From: Prorocentrum cordatum | Lineage: Eukaryota; Sar; Dinophyceae; Prorocentrales; Prorocentraceae | DNA length: 60,000 nt | Reading direction: 5' to 3' | NCBI GenBank assembly: GCA_963575745.1 | Contig: CAUYUJ010019248.1 | Span: forward strand, 478,712-538,711 | Shown here: positions 42,020 through 51,589 of the stretch, piece after piece | How the letters are laid out: the number at the start of each line of letters is the position of its first letter | Numbering within the stretch: position 1 is the stretch's first letter | Made by a program: the position numbers and the translations under genes | Notes under the pieces: generated by a model | Database searches by the model: none | Seen by the model: only the letters and a program-made list of their open reading frames with translations | What the model was told of the DNA's origin: nothing

Positions 42020-44756
42020 CAGAGAGAATAGGATTGGCATAATCAGCGAGCCGACCCACAGACCTGTCTCCAGTCCTCCACTAGCCAAGCCCTCCACCAC
42101 GAGCTGGAAGAACCACGTATTAGTTTGCTGGTTCTTGCACTTGTAGGCAATCACCACGAGCTTGGACATCGAATTGAAGGGGCTCTCGGAAAGGTACCTG
42201 TCACCATGATGCACGATTTGAAGCCCAATCTCTCCTAACCCCCTAGGGAGGACAGCAATGAAATGTGGTTTGGGGGTGGCCGTGAGAGGCGCGCTGCCGT
42301 CATCTCCCGGGTGCGATTTGGACATGCCGAAGGGGGAGCGGGAGTAGCAGCCAGCGTCTGGCAAATATGTTTACATGTATGTGTTGTGGTTACCGACCTC
42401 CTGTGTTGCTGCGTTGCGTTTGCAGTGTGGTTAAATTCGGTGGGGTCATATGTCTTGCTTTTGCATGTAGATATAGCCAATCATTGTACGTTGGTTCTGT
42501 TCCTGGGTACTTTCTGCCCATCGTGGCAATGATGTCACGGATCTCCGCACTGCTGAAAAGAACCTCGTACACCTTGAGGGCATATTTGATTGTACTTTCT
42601 GAAGCCCGGGACTCTGAATCCTTCTCAGCATCAGGCATACGCTTCGCGTAGATGTCAGCAATTTCCTGTCACGGGCCGGCGATATCACCCCCTCCCTGCT
42701 TCCACAGACGGCCGGAATCGATGGCGACCAGACGCCGAGCGATGACAATTACATGCAGACAGCACAGACAGACTTACATGCACATCTATGTACAAGTAGT
42801 TGCACACGCGTGCGCAGGTAGATGCATCCATGTGACCATGCCCGTCCTTGTGTACATACATACACACGCTATTAATAGCATTTTGTGCGCGTATACCTGA
42901 CCATGCACACGCGCATGTATATGTGCATGACCATGTACGTGAATGTTGCAGGTATGTGTATGTTTAAATGTGATTATGTGTACGTATGTACATGTATACA
43001 TACCTATATGTATGTTTGGAGGGCACGAAGTGGGCGTGCTCCCAGGCCATGTGCGTAGCCGCTAGGGCTCAACCTTCACTCCGCGTCTACCCACATTTCT
43101 CGGAGCCCAGAGTATCCAAGACAGCCCAAGAGGTAGCAGGCAAGACGGCCCAAGATGGCCCAGAGACTCCGACGATGGCCCCAAGATCGCCCAAGAGGCT
43201 TCGAACAAGCCCCGAAAAGCATCCAAGAGGCGCCCCCACGATGCGAGGTCGCAGGGAACGGCGAACAGGAATCCAGTTCGTCGTTTCGGGCCCTTAAACA
43301 CGTAACACAGGGCGGCGAACTGGATTCCAGTTCGTTGCCCCGACGCTCCAAGACGGCCCAAGACGCCCACAAGACCGCCCTCAAACTGCCCGGGAGGCTC
43401 CAAGGACGTGCCGAGGCGGCCCAAGACGGCGCCAAAAGAGCCCCAACAATTTTCTAGGCTGCTCCAAGAGTGCCCCAAATTTGAACCCGATCCATCCACC
43501 GCAAGAGCGCTCTGTGGGCAAAGAGAAGGAGGAGGGGGAGAAGGCAAAGGAAGGAACTTGAACTTGAACTAGCTCGAGGAAGCCAAACAATCATCAATGA
43601 CACCGCAGTCGACAAAAGAGGAGGGGGGAAGAAGAGGAGAAGGGGAAGGGGGGGGGAAGGAGAAGGAGGAGGGGGAGGGGGGAAGGGCGGGAGGAGGAGG
43701 AGGAGGAGAGAGAGCAGGATGAGGACGGGGTCCTTGTGGCTGAGGGCCTTGCTAAGGATCGCCTCTTCCCGGGTCTTGAACAACCAAATGTCGGCAACGA
43801 TCTGCGACGCCAAGTGCGCGATCGCCGCTGCCGCGCCCCTGAACCTGCGGCGGGCGTTCGTCACCCAGAAGCACTGATCGCCCCAAGTCTCTGCCCGCGC
43901 GACTCGCCCTGTCGCGCTGAGCAAACAAGCCTTCCACCGTTTCATCTCTTCCTCGTCGGCTCCAGCCTCGATGCGCTCCGCGACCTTGAGGACCAACGCC
44001 TGCTGCGGCTCCTCCGGGCCCAGGCGGGTCACCTTGCCCCCGACAACGCCGCCGGGGCCCGCCAAGAAGTCGATTGGCTCCGCCAAGGGGCGCACCAGCC
44101 CGGGGGGCCAAAAGTTCTGCGTGAAATTCTCGACGGCATGGGCGTCGATGGCAACGGTCGGCGTCAGGGACTCACTCGGCTTGGCCCAGAGCACGTTGAC
44201 GCCGCCCGTGACTAACACCTGACAGGGGAAAGGCGCGCAAGCAGGCGGGGGCGAGGAGAGATTAGAGGACGTCATGCTGGACGTCTCAGCGGCGCCAGCC
44301 GCCAAGAACTACCCATTGACCGAGATAGGGGAAAAAACTACTCGCTGCCTGTTTTAGGAGAAGCGCAAGTGGGCGGGTTCCCCAACCAACCTGGCCTGCC
44401 CAAACTTCCTCGTTGAGCCTCTCCTCAACGAGGTCATAGTTGATCGGCTCCTGGCACCCAACGTCGCCAGCCAGCGGCATCGCCTTCTCGATGTTCTGGC
44501 CGAAGTAGCCCTTGATCTTGTCCATGGCCAGCTCGATCCGCCGATGGAACTCTGCATTTGGATGTGCGAAGCCCGGCAAAGAGGTTGTCGAAAAGAGACC
44601 GACAATGCGGGGGCCCTGGCTGTTAGCCTTGGTCTTCGCCGGCGCCTTCCCCTTAGCCTTGGCCTTCGATTGCGGCGGCTCGTCAAGCTCCATGTCTGGC
44701 TCACCTAACGCATCCTGGGCGCCACCGACCCTGGCCTTCTTCTTAGCAAGGGGCAT
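38742..44756 (-). CDS. Eight-exon gene, 1,007-residue protein of unknown function
   Basis: Exons on -: 44,756-44,391; 44,218-43,727; 42,665-42,511; 42,197-42,064; 41,804-41,677; 41,519-41,295; 40,811-39,504; 38,957-38,742. The joined length is 3,024 nt, all phases agree, and one stop lies at the end. Most introns are GT-AG; intron 6 seems to start GC (TGGAAG before GCAAAC). The N-terminus is Lys-rich (MPLAKKKARVGG). The middle has ERIEAGADEEEMKRWKA and NTWFFQLVVEGLASGG. Exon 7 has DDEEQEVDDDGEQEADEPPE, then CCDCVTNNIGYLGICQ. The C-terminus is Gly/Ala/Ser-rich. No known domain is recognised and no signal peptide is seen. The start ATG is chosen as the first in an open frame that continues upstream, so a further 5' exon is possible. 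Intron 5 is bounded by inverted repeats. Confidence 0.72.
38958..39503 (-). other. Intron 7 of the eight-exon gene
   Basis: 546 nt (38,958-39,503), GTAGCG to TGCCAG. It holds the minisatellite and, at 39,020-39,170, a GGA tract that is CCT-rich in the sense direction. Confidence 0.6.
39190..39520 (-). repeat. 67-83-bp minisatellite that repeats a 5' splice site
   Basis: Four units in intron 7 and the end of exon 7. Each carries, on -, GGAAGATGAG-GTAGNGGATC followed by CACTG (GTGATCC on + at 39,266, 39,342, 39,425 and 39,492). The unit spanning the exon 7 end is the first; the donor GAG-GTAG is therefore present four times in tandem. Confidence 0.8.
40812..41294 (-). other. Intron 6, GC-AG, pyrimidine-rich
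   Basis: 483 nt, starting GCAAAC and ending CGCCCAG. The sense strand is CCT-rich at 41,220-41,270 and 40,870-41,080. A (GGGCTATA)n-like run lies at 41,108-41,182. Confidence 0.55.
41520..41676 (-). mobile_element. Intron 5, introner-like, 40-bp terminal inverted repeats
   Basis: A 157-nt intron. Its ends are reverse complements of each other: + strand 41,538-41,576 (TTCGGGGGCACGTAAAGG, then TTGCCCGAGGTGGG) and the complement of 41,645-41,684 (TTCGGGGGTGCGTAATGG, then TAGCCCAAGGTGGG), about 80% identical. The donor GGGG-GTGCGT lies inside one arm; the acceptor CACAAG lies about 18 nt outside the other. The flanks on the outer sides both show CAT, a possible 3-bp target duplication. Inverted-repeat ends on a short intron are the hallmark of introner elements. 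Confidence 0.65.
41936..42025. repeat. (GA)n microsatellite in intron 4
   Basis: GAGAGAGAGA run with GATAGAGATACAGA interruptions. In sense it is (TC)n, inside the 259-nt intron 41,805-42,063. Confidence 0.95.
42730..43030. repeat. ACATGTAT/TGCACA-rich low-complexity region in intron 2
   Basis: Degenerate alternating purine-pyrimidine words (CATGTATATGTGCATGACC and similar). It lies in the intron 42,666-43,726 of the eight-exon gene. Confidence 0.75.
43085..43480. repeat. CCCAAGACGGCC-type tract inside intron 2
   Basis: Same repeat style as at 30.8 kb, here inside a host intron. It is followed by GGA-rich sequence to 43,715. Confidence 0.75.
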
Positions 44757-44774
44757 TGCGGATGACCTACCAGA

Positions 44775-45200
44775 ACACCAGAATCAATATGTTCGGCAGT
44801 CGGAATGGCACGCGCCCTGCGAAGCCAAATGGCCACGGCCGCACGCAGCTCCAAAAACTGGCCAAGATGGTTGTCCAGGAGGGGTCCAAGGACAAAGGAC
44901 AATCCGAGCTCCAGGGCGTGCCCCGTCGCGATCTTGCCCCCCCGGGCCGCCTTCGGGCCCCGTGACATTAGAGAAGGACCAGCGGCGAAACACATGGCCC
45001 CAAGGATGTGATCGACGAGAGCCCATGGACCCAGGCATCGGAGAGCCACGGCGTCGGTCGGACGCACCGCGGCGCGGATTATTTCTGCTGTCGCTGTTGG
45101 CGCTGCTACGACGGTGGAAGCCTGGGATAGGGAAATCTCGGGTAAGGAATCCAAGGTCTTGCGACCGATGGAAGGCCAGTCGTGGGCCAGACCTGGGTTG
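44775..45200 (-). CDS. Possible upstream exon, weak
   Basis: A - frame reads LAHDWPSIGRKTLDSLPEIS, IRAAVRPTDAVALRCLGPWA, LVDHILGAMCFAAGPSLMSR and ELRAAVAIWLRRARAIPTAE, ending at a good donor-like CTG-GTAGGTC. It is protein-like, but it ends a few bases above the ATG of the eight-exon gene and cannot be spliced simply into it. A separate or 5' exon is possible. Confidence 0.3.
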
Positions 45201-45294
45201 AATAATTACACCCCAGCTCAGTGCGGCAACTTCGCCGCCGCGACCCGCCCCGCGACGGGCCTTGCTGCGGCTCGCCGACGACCTGCCAGCGACC

Positions 45295-45840
45295 CGCTCC
45301 GCGAGGGGGAGGAGGAGGAGGAGGAGGAGGAGGAGGAGGAGGAGGAGGCGGAGAGGGCAGGGGACGGAGGCGGAGGAGGCGGAGCTCTCATCCCCTCCAC
45401 CATCGTCTCCACCTCCTCTACTTCTTCCTCTTGACTTCATTCCCCTCATCCGGCACCCCCCCATCCCCCCCCCCAGCAGCCGGGCGCGCGGGCACGCGCG
45501 GCGCGGCGGCGCCGCCTGCGCCAGCCGCCAGCCGCGCGGCGGAGCCGCTGGCGCCTGCTGGTCGCGGAGGCGCCGGGGGGGGGGGCAGCGGGGACGGGGT
45601 AAGGGGGGGGAGATGAGAGGGATGGGGGGGGGATGGGGAGGGACGAGAAGGGGGAAGATGATGAGGAGCAGGAGCCGCAGGAGAAGCAGGAAGAGGAGCG
45701 AGCAGGAGAAGCAGCAGGAGAAGCAGGAAGAGGAGGTGGAGCAGGAGGAGCAGCAGAACGATCACCGGCCAGGCCGCGCCCGACGAAATCCCAAAAGCCC
45801 CCCAGGGGGCGTTGGGTGTGAGGAGCGCTCCCACCCCTGA
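45295..45840. repeat. GGA- and GC-rich low-complexity region
   Basis: (GGA)n at 45,305-45,350, GC-rich 45,460-45,600, then GGAGAAGCAGGAAGAGG repeats. No gene is supported. Confidence 0.75.
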
Positions 45841-45844
45841 TCGG

Positions 45845-46360
45845 GGGAGGGGCGCGCCCCTCCCGCGGGTCGAGGGGCGCGCCGCGACCAGGTAGAGCGC
45901 CCAAGATGACCCAAAACAACATTCAGAGGGCCTCAGCGACCCCAAAGCATCCAAGATGGCTCGAGATAGCTCAAGATGGCTCAAGATAGCCTCCGACATA
46001 CCTCCAACAGGCCCCAAGACGTCCCCAAGACGGCTCCAAGGGCCGCCCATGGGCCCCGAGAAGCACCCAAGAGACCCCAAGGAGGGCCCGAGAGGCCCCC
46101 AAGAGGGCGCCAAGAGGAGGCCAAGGAGGGGCTCCTTGGGTCGGCTCTTGACGTCGTCGTCGTCGTCGCCCCCCTTCCCCTCCCCCTCCCCCTCCCCATC
46201 CTCCTCCTTTTCCTTCTCCTCCTCCTCCTCCTCCTCCTCCCCATCATCATCCTCCCCCTCCTCCTCCTCGCCCTCCTCCCCTTACTCCTCGTTTGAGCCA
46301 TGATGGGGCCCCAGACGGCCCCAAGAGACTCCTCGACGGCCCCAAGATACGCAAAGCGTC
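45845..46360 (+). repeat. Dispersed repeat Q, partial copy
   Basis: Carries AAGATGGCTCAAGATAGC, TCCGACATACCTCCAA and CCCAAGA words, then ends TACGCAAAGCGTCAATAA near 46,360, matching the far end of the copies at 37.3 and 51.6 kb. A CCTCC-rich insert fills 46,160-46,290. Confidence 0.65.
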
Positions 46361-46384
46361 AATAAGCCCACGGACCAGGCGACG

Positions 46385-46505
46385 ATGGCAACGAGGATCG
46401 ACGATCGATGGGCGATGGCGAAACAGCGATGATGGCGATGACGATGACGAAGATGGCGGCGACGACGATGACGATGACGACGATGATGATAATGACGATC
46501 GAAAG
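46385..46505. repeat. GATGAC-rich microsatellite
   Basis: GATGACGATGACG-type words, imperfect. The stretch 46,505-47,040 shows no supported gene. Confidence 0.75.
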
Positions 46506-47045
46506 ACGACGTCCATTTTGCCGACGGCCCGTCATGTGGGGCTTAAACAAGCGACATACCGCACGATGCGAACGACCTACCTGCCACGATGTCGTGGCAT
46601 TCCCGGGCTACTGTGAGCCATAACTGGAATTCTGAATTATGAATTACATTGCGTGGCCCGAAGAGCGCGCGAGGTGCGAGGAGTGCATTGAGTGTCTGAG
46701 GAGCGAGAGCGCTCAGAGAAAGCAGAGGGGGGGAAGCAGAGACCCACGGGCCACGGGTCTTGTTGCCCGATTCCCTTGTTTTGCCAGCGTAGGTGGCGGG
46801 CAGAACAGCAGTGGGTCGCGCCCAGCGTAGATCATCTGCCCTGCCATCATGGCAGGACAGTCTGGCATTCGCCGCCAAGCTTGGCAAGGGGGGGCGTTGC
46901 GCACCGCGCAGGAGCCCGCGATCGCGGAGCTGCCGACAGCACGGCCCGCTGAAAAAATAGCCCCCCTGGCAGCAGCTCGGGCGCAGCGATTAATTGCTGG
47001 CTTGCACTAATAAGGCAAGCATCAACAACGGCGCCCCGTTCTCAC

Positions 47046-48186
47046 TGAGTCGTCGCCCCTCCGGAGGTCGCGCATCATGTCCGCAAACATGGTGTCCTTG
47101 ATCTTCGAGCTGGGCACCCAGTAGTCATCTGGCAACCTCTCCGACGGGTCATCGCCTCCAAAGTACTCCTTTACGGCCTCGGCAAACGTCATCTCAGGTA
47201 CATCGTCGCCGTGCACGAGGTCGTGCCAGTAGGCAGCCAATCGGTCGTCGCCCTTGATGGGCCAATTTGCCACCACCTGGTAGGAGAGAAAAAAGGAGGA
47301 GGAGGAGGAGGAGGAGGAGAAGGAGGAGGGGGGCCCAGGGCAGGACATCCACTCCCCATCCGTCTCCCCCATCCTACCTATGGTAGTGGTGGTGGAAATC
47401 GGCCCATGAGTCCTCATCTCCGTAGTAGCTGCACTCGTCCCAGGTCCCCAGCTTGATGAGCGGGTAGCAGTCAGGCACCCAGCACTTCTTACGCCAGAAG
47501 GTCTGCAGGTCGAACCGCATGGGCTTGGGGATGGAGCCAGCGCCGCGTCCGCCGTTGGAGAAGCCCTTGTCCTTGTCCTCGTCCAAGTCCTTGTCCTTAT
47601 TCAAGTCCAGCATGGCGAGATCAAAATGCAACGACTCCAGCCTGGCCACGTCGTCCGAGCCGCCCAGCGTCACCACGTCCGAGCAGGCATTCTCGTCCTT
47701 GGGATGACCCTCCTTCTGGGCAGTCAAAAACCTCGAGAGGGAGATCTTCGTGGCGTCGTGCGACGCGCCCTTGATGGGCTGTTTTTCCACCACCACTACC
47801 ATAGGTAGCTCCTCCTCCTCCGAGGGCCGAGGGAGAGGAGGAGGATGAAGACGAGGAGGAGGAGGAGGAGGAGCCAGGAAGAGGAAGAGGAGGCAGAGGA
47901 GGAAGAAGAAGGAGGAGGAGGAGGAGAAAGAGGAGCTACCCACGGTGGCGGTGGTGGTGGAAAATCGGCCCACGAGTCCGAAGAGGAAGACCGCGATGGC
48001 GATCGCGAGCGACATCGCGAGCCCATCATCGAGCTCGCAGCCCACGGCGATGGCCGCGGTGGCGGGGGCTCGAAAGCTAAAGCTTGAGCCTAAATTGCTG
48101 CGGGAAGGGCCGCCGTCGTCGCCACGGCTTGATTCGTCGGCCTGGAGAGCCTTCTTCGTCGCCACGGCTTGATTCGCGTCGATATT
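47046..48186 (-). CDS. Three exons of an unknown gene with inverted-repeat-bounded introns
   Basis: Exons on -: 48,186-47,974; 47,769-47,413; 47,252-47,046 (71, 119 and 69 codons), all phase 0. Signals at the outer ends are acceptor CCGACCAG before AATATC and donor GACTCA-GTGAGAAC. Exon 1 carries a hydrophobic stretch LAMSLAIAIAVFLFGL, a likely membrane segment. Exon 2 has SLSRFLTAQKEGHPKDENAC, LESLHFDLAMLDLNKDKDLD and FWRKKCWVPDCYPLIKLGTW. Exon 3 has AYWHDLVHGDDVPEMTFAEA and YFGGDDPSERLPDDYWVPSS. No family is recognised. More exons must exist on both sides. For intron 1 a GT-AG pair inside the repeats (47,939-47,796) is also in frame; for intron 2 the GT-AG pair inside the repeats (47,377-47,277) breaks the frame. 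Confidence 0.6.
47253..47412 (-). mobile_element. Introner-like intron 2 with terminal inverted repeats
   Basis: Arms on +: 47,251-47,288 (CCCTTGATGGGCCAATTTGC, then CACCACCTGGTAGGAG) and the complement of 47,371-47,418 (ACTCATGGGCCGATTTCC, then ACCACCACTACCATAGGTAGG). In-frame joining needs GAG-GACTCA (a GA donor) to ATCAAG-GGC; GA donors are known in dinoflagellates. A CCT-rich tract fills the middle in sense. Confidence 0.65.
47770..47973 (-). mobile_element. Introner-like intron 1 with terminal inverted repeats
   Basis: Arms on +: 47,768-47,820 (CCCTTGATGGGCTGTTTTTC, then CACCACCACTACCATAGGTAG) and the complement of 47,931-47,985 (GACTCGTGGGCCGATTTTC, then CACCACCACCGCCACCGTGG and GTAGCTCC). 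All four arms of introns 1 and 2 share TGGGCYRATTTNCCACCACC. Between the arms lies CCT-rich sense sequence with several TCC runs. Confidence 0.7.
48118..48176. repeat. 20-bp direct repeat in exon 1
   Basis: CGTCGCCACGGCTTGATTCG at 48,118 and 48,157, in different reading frames. A recent local duplication inside coding sequence is likely. Confidence 0.7.
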
Positions 48187-48234
48187 CTGGTCGGAAGGTC
48201 AGCGAGCACCCCAGGACATCCAGGCGCCCCAGAA

Positions 48235-48425
48235 GGGTCAGAACGCGCCCCAGAAGGGTCAGAACGCACTGGTCGTCGTCGGCATCGTCGTCGGCGTCGT
48301 CCGTAGTTGTCCGGCGTCGTCGTCGGCGTCGTCCGTAGTCGTCGTCGTCGTCGCCCGAGAGACTGGACCGCTGGTCGTCGTCGTGGTCGTTGTCGTCGTC
48401 GGCGTCGTTGCGCCGGAGAGGCGCC
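48235..48425. repeat. GTCGTCGTC-rich region with short duplications
   Basis: GCGCCCCAGAAGGGTCAGAAC occurs as a tandem pair at 48,226-48,266, then GTCGTCGTCGGC words. No gene. Confidence 0.75.
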
Positions 48426-48979
48426 GCCTCGCTGCTGGAGTTCGGCGCGGACCTGATGCCTGCGCCTGCAGGCCTCCCTGCTGCTGCCGCCCCGGGGGGC
48501 CCTCCACGCTCATCCGTCTCATCATCCTCCCTCCTCCATCCTCCCTCCAACCTCATCCCTCCCCCAGCCCCCCTCCCCCACTCCTCCACCACAATTGCTC
48601 AATATGACGCGGGGCACTGTCTCGTCAAAACGAGGGCCCAACACAGGATTGTTAAGAAGAAATCCCCAGAACGCGCGTGGGAAGGAAGGAGGAGGAGCAG
48701 ACAGCCGTGTATTCGGCGAGGCATCGGAACCCATCTGGCGCCACTGGCGCGCCACCCAACGCTGCCCCCTGCAGCGGCTTAACGTTAGCTCTAGCACTTC
48801 TAGACCGAGGCGAGGTAACTGTGGAAGCTCTCGCTGAGAAGTGAGGCCGATGAGGGAGGCTCTCGCTGAGGAGTGAGGCTGATGAGGGGGACTGAGGATG
48901 AGGTCCCACAGCGCAAGCTACAATCTGTTGCCGTACTCAATCGATCTCTGGCACACCCACGTGAGGCTCATCTTGCTTA

Positions 48980-49250
48980 CCCATGAGCCCGACTCGTCGA
49001 GCCTCCGCACTTTTTTCGTCGAGGGCCACTTCGGTCCTCAGCATATTGACCCTCTTCCTTAAAGATTTCGATGTCAAGCGCTCAAGAACCGAGAACTTGA
49101 CGAGGCGGTTCCGCCTCGACCGGCCCTTGCCCGTGAGACCAACAGGGCACGTAGTGTTGACGCCCACCCACATGGCAGAGAACCGAGCAATGAGCAACCC
49201 TCCGACAACAAACCGACGGCCTGGACAACAAGGCTTCCAGATATTCATTC
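48980..49250 (-). CDS. Possible exon, basic coiled segment
   Basis: A frame reads KGRSRRNRLVKFSVLERLTS, KSLRKRVNMLRTEVALDEKS and AEARRVGLMG, followed by a strong donor CATGG-GTAAGC. The upstream limit is unclear because two frames are open above 49,110. It is basic and helical. It may belong to a gene continuing toward 48 kb, but the phase link was not shown. Confidence 0.38.
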
Positions 49251-49489
49251 CTGAAACTCGTGCAGACACAAGAAGTAAATCGCATGGCCCCCACGGGGCC
49301 AGGGGCATAATCCACGAGTCGTCGCGCGTTTAATGGCTGTGGGCCTATGGCGCGCAGTTCGGACACGCGTCGCAGTATTGCTCGGTATCCCATATGGGCA
49401 GACCTAAGGCACACTATGGCCCAACATTCAAAATGGCCCAAGATGGAGCCAGGTTCAGCATTGCTAATCATGGCGTAAACCCTTCTCCC

Positions 49490-49900
49490 TGTGTCATCAT
49501 ATTCCTCCGTCTTGTCTCCTCCTTCCTACTACTGCCCCTCCTTCACCTCATCATCCCTTCTCCTCCTCCTTCTCCTCGCTCCTCGTCCTGCCTCCTCCTC
49601 ATCATTATCCTTGTCCTGCCTCGTCCTCCTCCGTCATCCTCTTCCTCCCCATCGCCATCCCCCCCCTCCCTCCTCCCTCGTCCCTCATGACCCCTCCCTT
49701 CTTCATCCTCCTCCTCCCTCCCCCCTCCTCCATCCGTCGATGCCTGCGGCGCCCTGCCGCGGCCCGTGCGCGAGCGCAGGAGGAGGGGGGCGGGGAGAGG
49801 AGGGAGGAGGAGGTTGGGGAGGAAGAGCGGAAGCAGAAGCAGGAGAAGACGCGCGCCTCGGAGGGATGGAAGATGTAGCACAAGCAGATTGACACAAACG
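49490..49900. repeat. CTCC-rich then GGAGG-rich low-complexity region
   Basis: Pyrimidine-rich to 49,735 and purine-rich from 49,770. No coding region is supported. Confidence 0.7.
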
Positions 49901-49930
49901 TTTGCGCCAAAGTCCAAGACGGACAAAACG

Positions 49931-50150
49931 AGTGTCACTACGGGGGGGGGCGCGCACCCCCCCCCCCAGTGACACCTCAAGTCGACTTGGCGCGTCACTG
50001 CCCCCCCCTTGGTGTCAGACCGGGGCAGGCGCAAATGCCTAAAGCAATACGAAAGACACGCCGGGCTATCACCCAGGGGGGGGCAGTGACACGCCAAGTC
50101 GACTTGAGGTGTCACTGGGGGGGGGGGCGGCGCCCCCCCCCCCTAGTGAC
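49931..50150. mobile_element. 220-bp palindromic element with G/C runs
   Basis: Arms 49,931-50,009 and 50,075-50,150 are near-perfect reverse complements around a 65-bp centre. Each arm runs GTCACT, a 9-11 base G run, GCGC-type link, an 11-12 base C run, AGTGACACCTCAAGTCGACT, TGGCGYGTCACTG and a C run of about 8. AAGTCGACTT inside each arm is itself palindromic. It looks like a foldback or MITE-type element, and the G runs could form quadruplexes. Confidence 0.8.
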
Positions 50151-50370
50151 GCAGCCGTGCCCCCGCGCAGAGGCCACGCCGATTGACATAGAAAAGTGCG
50201 TGCGGCCAGTGCAGCGCACTGAGCCTGGCTCGCAATGGGCGCGTATACCACAGCGCCTGGAGCCGAATGCGCGCATCAACGGCAACCCCAGCACGGCCCA
50301 ATGCCCAAACTGTATCGAAGCGAAGTTCCCGCGCTACATTCAAGATGTATAACGCCACGCCCCCCCTTGC

Positions 50371-50955
50371 GACACTCAAGTTAACTTGACGCGTCACTAG
50401 GGCGCAAAGACAAGACAGCAATGATCTGGCAACGACAAGCCCCCCCCCCCCCCCCCCTTACGACACTCAAGTCAACTTGACGCGTCACTAGGGCGCAAAG
50501 ACAAGACAGCGGTGCCATGGCATCGCCCCCCTTAGGACACTCAAGTCAACTTGACGCGTCACTGGGGCGCAAAGACAAGACAGCGGTGCCCTGGCATCGC
50601 CCAGCCCCCCCCCCCCCCTTACGACACTCAAGTCAACTTGGCGCGTCACTGGGGCGCAAAGACAAGACAGCGGCGCCCTGGCATCGGACAGCCCCCCCCC
50701 CCCCTGGTTACGACACTCAGGTCAACTTGACGCGTCACTAGGGCGCAAAGACAAGACAGCGGTGCCCTGGCATCGCCCAGCCCCCCCTGGTTACGACACC
50801 CAAGTCAACTTGACGCGTCACTAGGGCGCAAAGACAAGACAGCGGCGCCCTGGCATCGCCCAGCACCACCTGGTCACGACAAGCAAGTCAACTTGACGTG
50901 TCACTGGGGCGCAAAGACAAGACAGCGCTCGCCGGGCACCCCCCGCCCCCCCCAA
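50371..50955 (+). repeat. Satellite of 74-91-bp units, seven copies
   Basis: Units start at 50,371, 50,462, 50,536, 50,623, 50,712, 50,795 and 50,878. Each has GACACTCAAGTCAACTTGAC, GCGTCACTRGGGCGCAAAGA, CAAGACAGCG and usually a C run of 6-18. The palindrome AAGTCAACTT and GCGTCACT are shared with the element at 49,931. Length differences come mostly from the C run. Confidence 0.9.
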
Positions 50956-50965
50956 CAAGTTGCGA

Positions 50966-51345
50966 CGTATGGTATGGTATGGTATTGCATGGCATGGTAT
51001 GGTATGGTAAGTATGGCATGTTATTGCATTGTATTGTACGGTATTGTATGGTAAGTATGGTGCGCTTTGGGGTGGTATGGTGCGTGTGGCATGGTATGAC
51101 ATGCTATGACGTGCAATGGTACGTATGGTACTTGTGGTATTGGTACGGTATGGTATTTACTGGTATGGTATGGTATGGTCTGGTAGTCTACACATGGCAT
51201 TTATGGTGTGGTTTGGTATGGTATGGTATGGAAAGTATGGTATGATATGGTGTGGCATGGTACATATGGTATGGCATGGGATGGCATGGTATTGGTATGG
51301 TATGGTATGGTATAGTACGTACGGTATGGCATGTGGTATGGTAGG
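50966..51345. repeat. (GGTAT)n microsatellite
   Basis: Degenerate TATGGTATGG repeats over about 380 bp. Tyr/His-Thr-Ile-Pro frames are artefacts. Confidence 0.95.
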
Positions 51346-51589
51346 AGGGAGGAACGGGAGGCGGGTGGGAAGGAGAGGGCGTTCTGGGAAAACAAGAGCC
51401 CCACTCAGCGCGTGGGCACAAGACGTCCCGAGAGGCACCAAGGGTGTTCTGGGGAAAACGAGAAGCCCACTCAGGAAGGACGGCTGAGGAGGCGCCCAAG
51501 ACGCCCCAACAGGCCCCCCAAGAGCGGGCCCCAAGAAACCAACATCATCCCAGCAGCCCTCTGGGCGTAAGGGTTTAACGAACTCCCTA

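Noticed and set aside
50371-50955. CRISPR-like array
   Set aside because: Unit spacing varies, the 'spacers' are the same sequence plus C runs, and the genome is eukaryotic.
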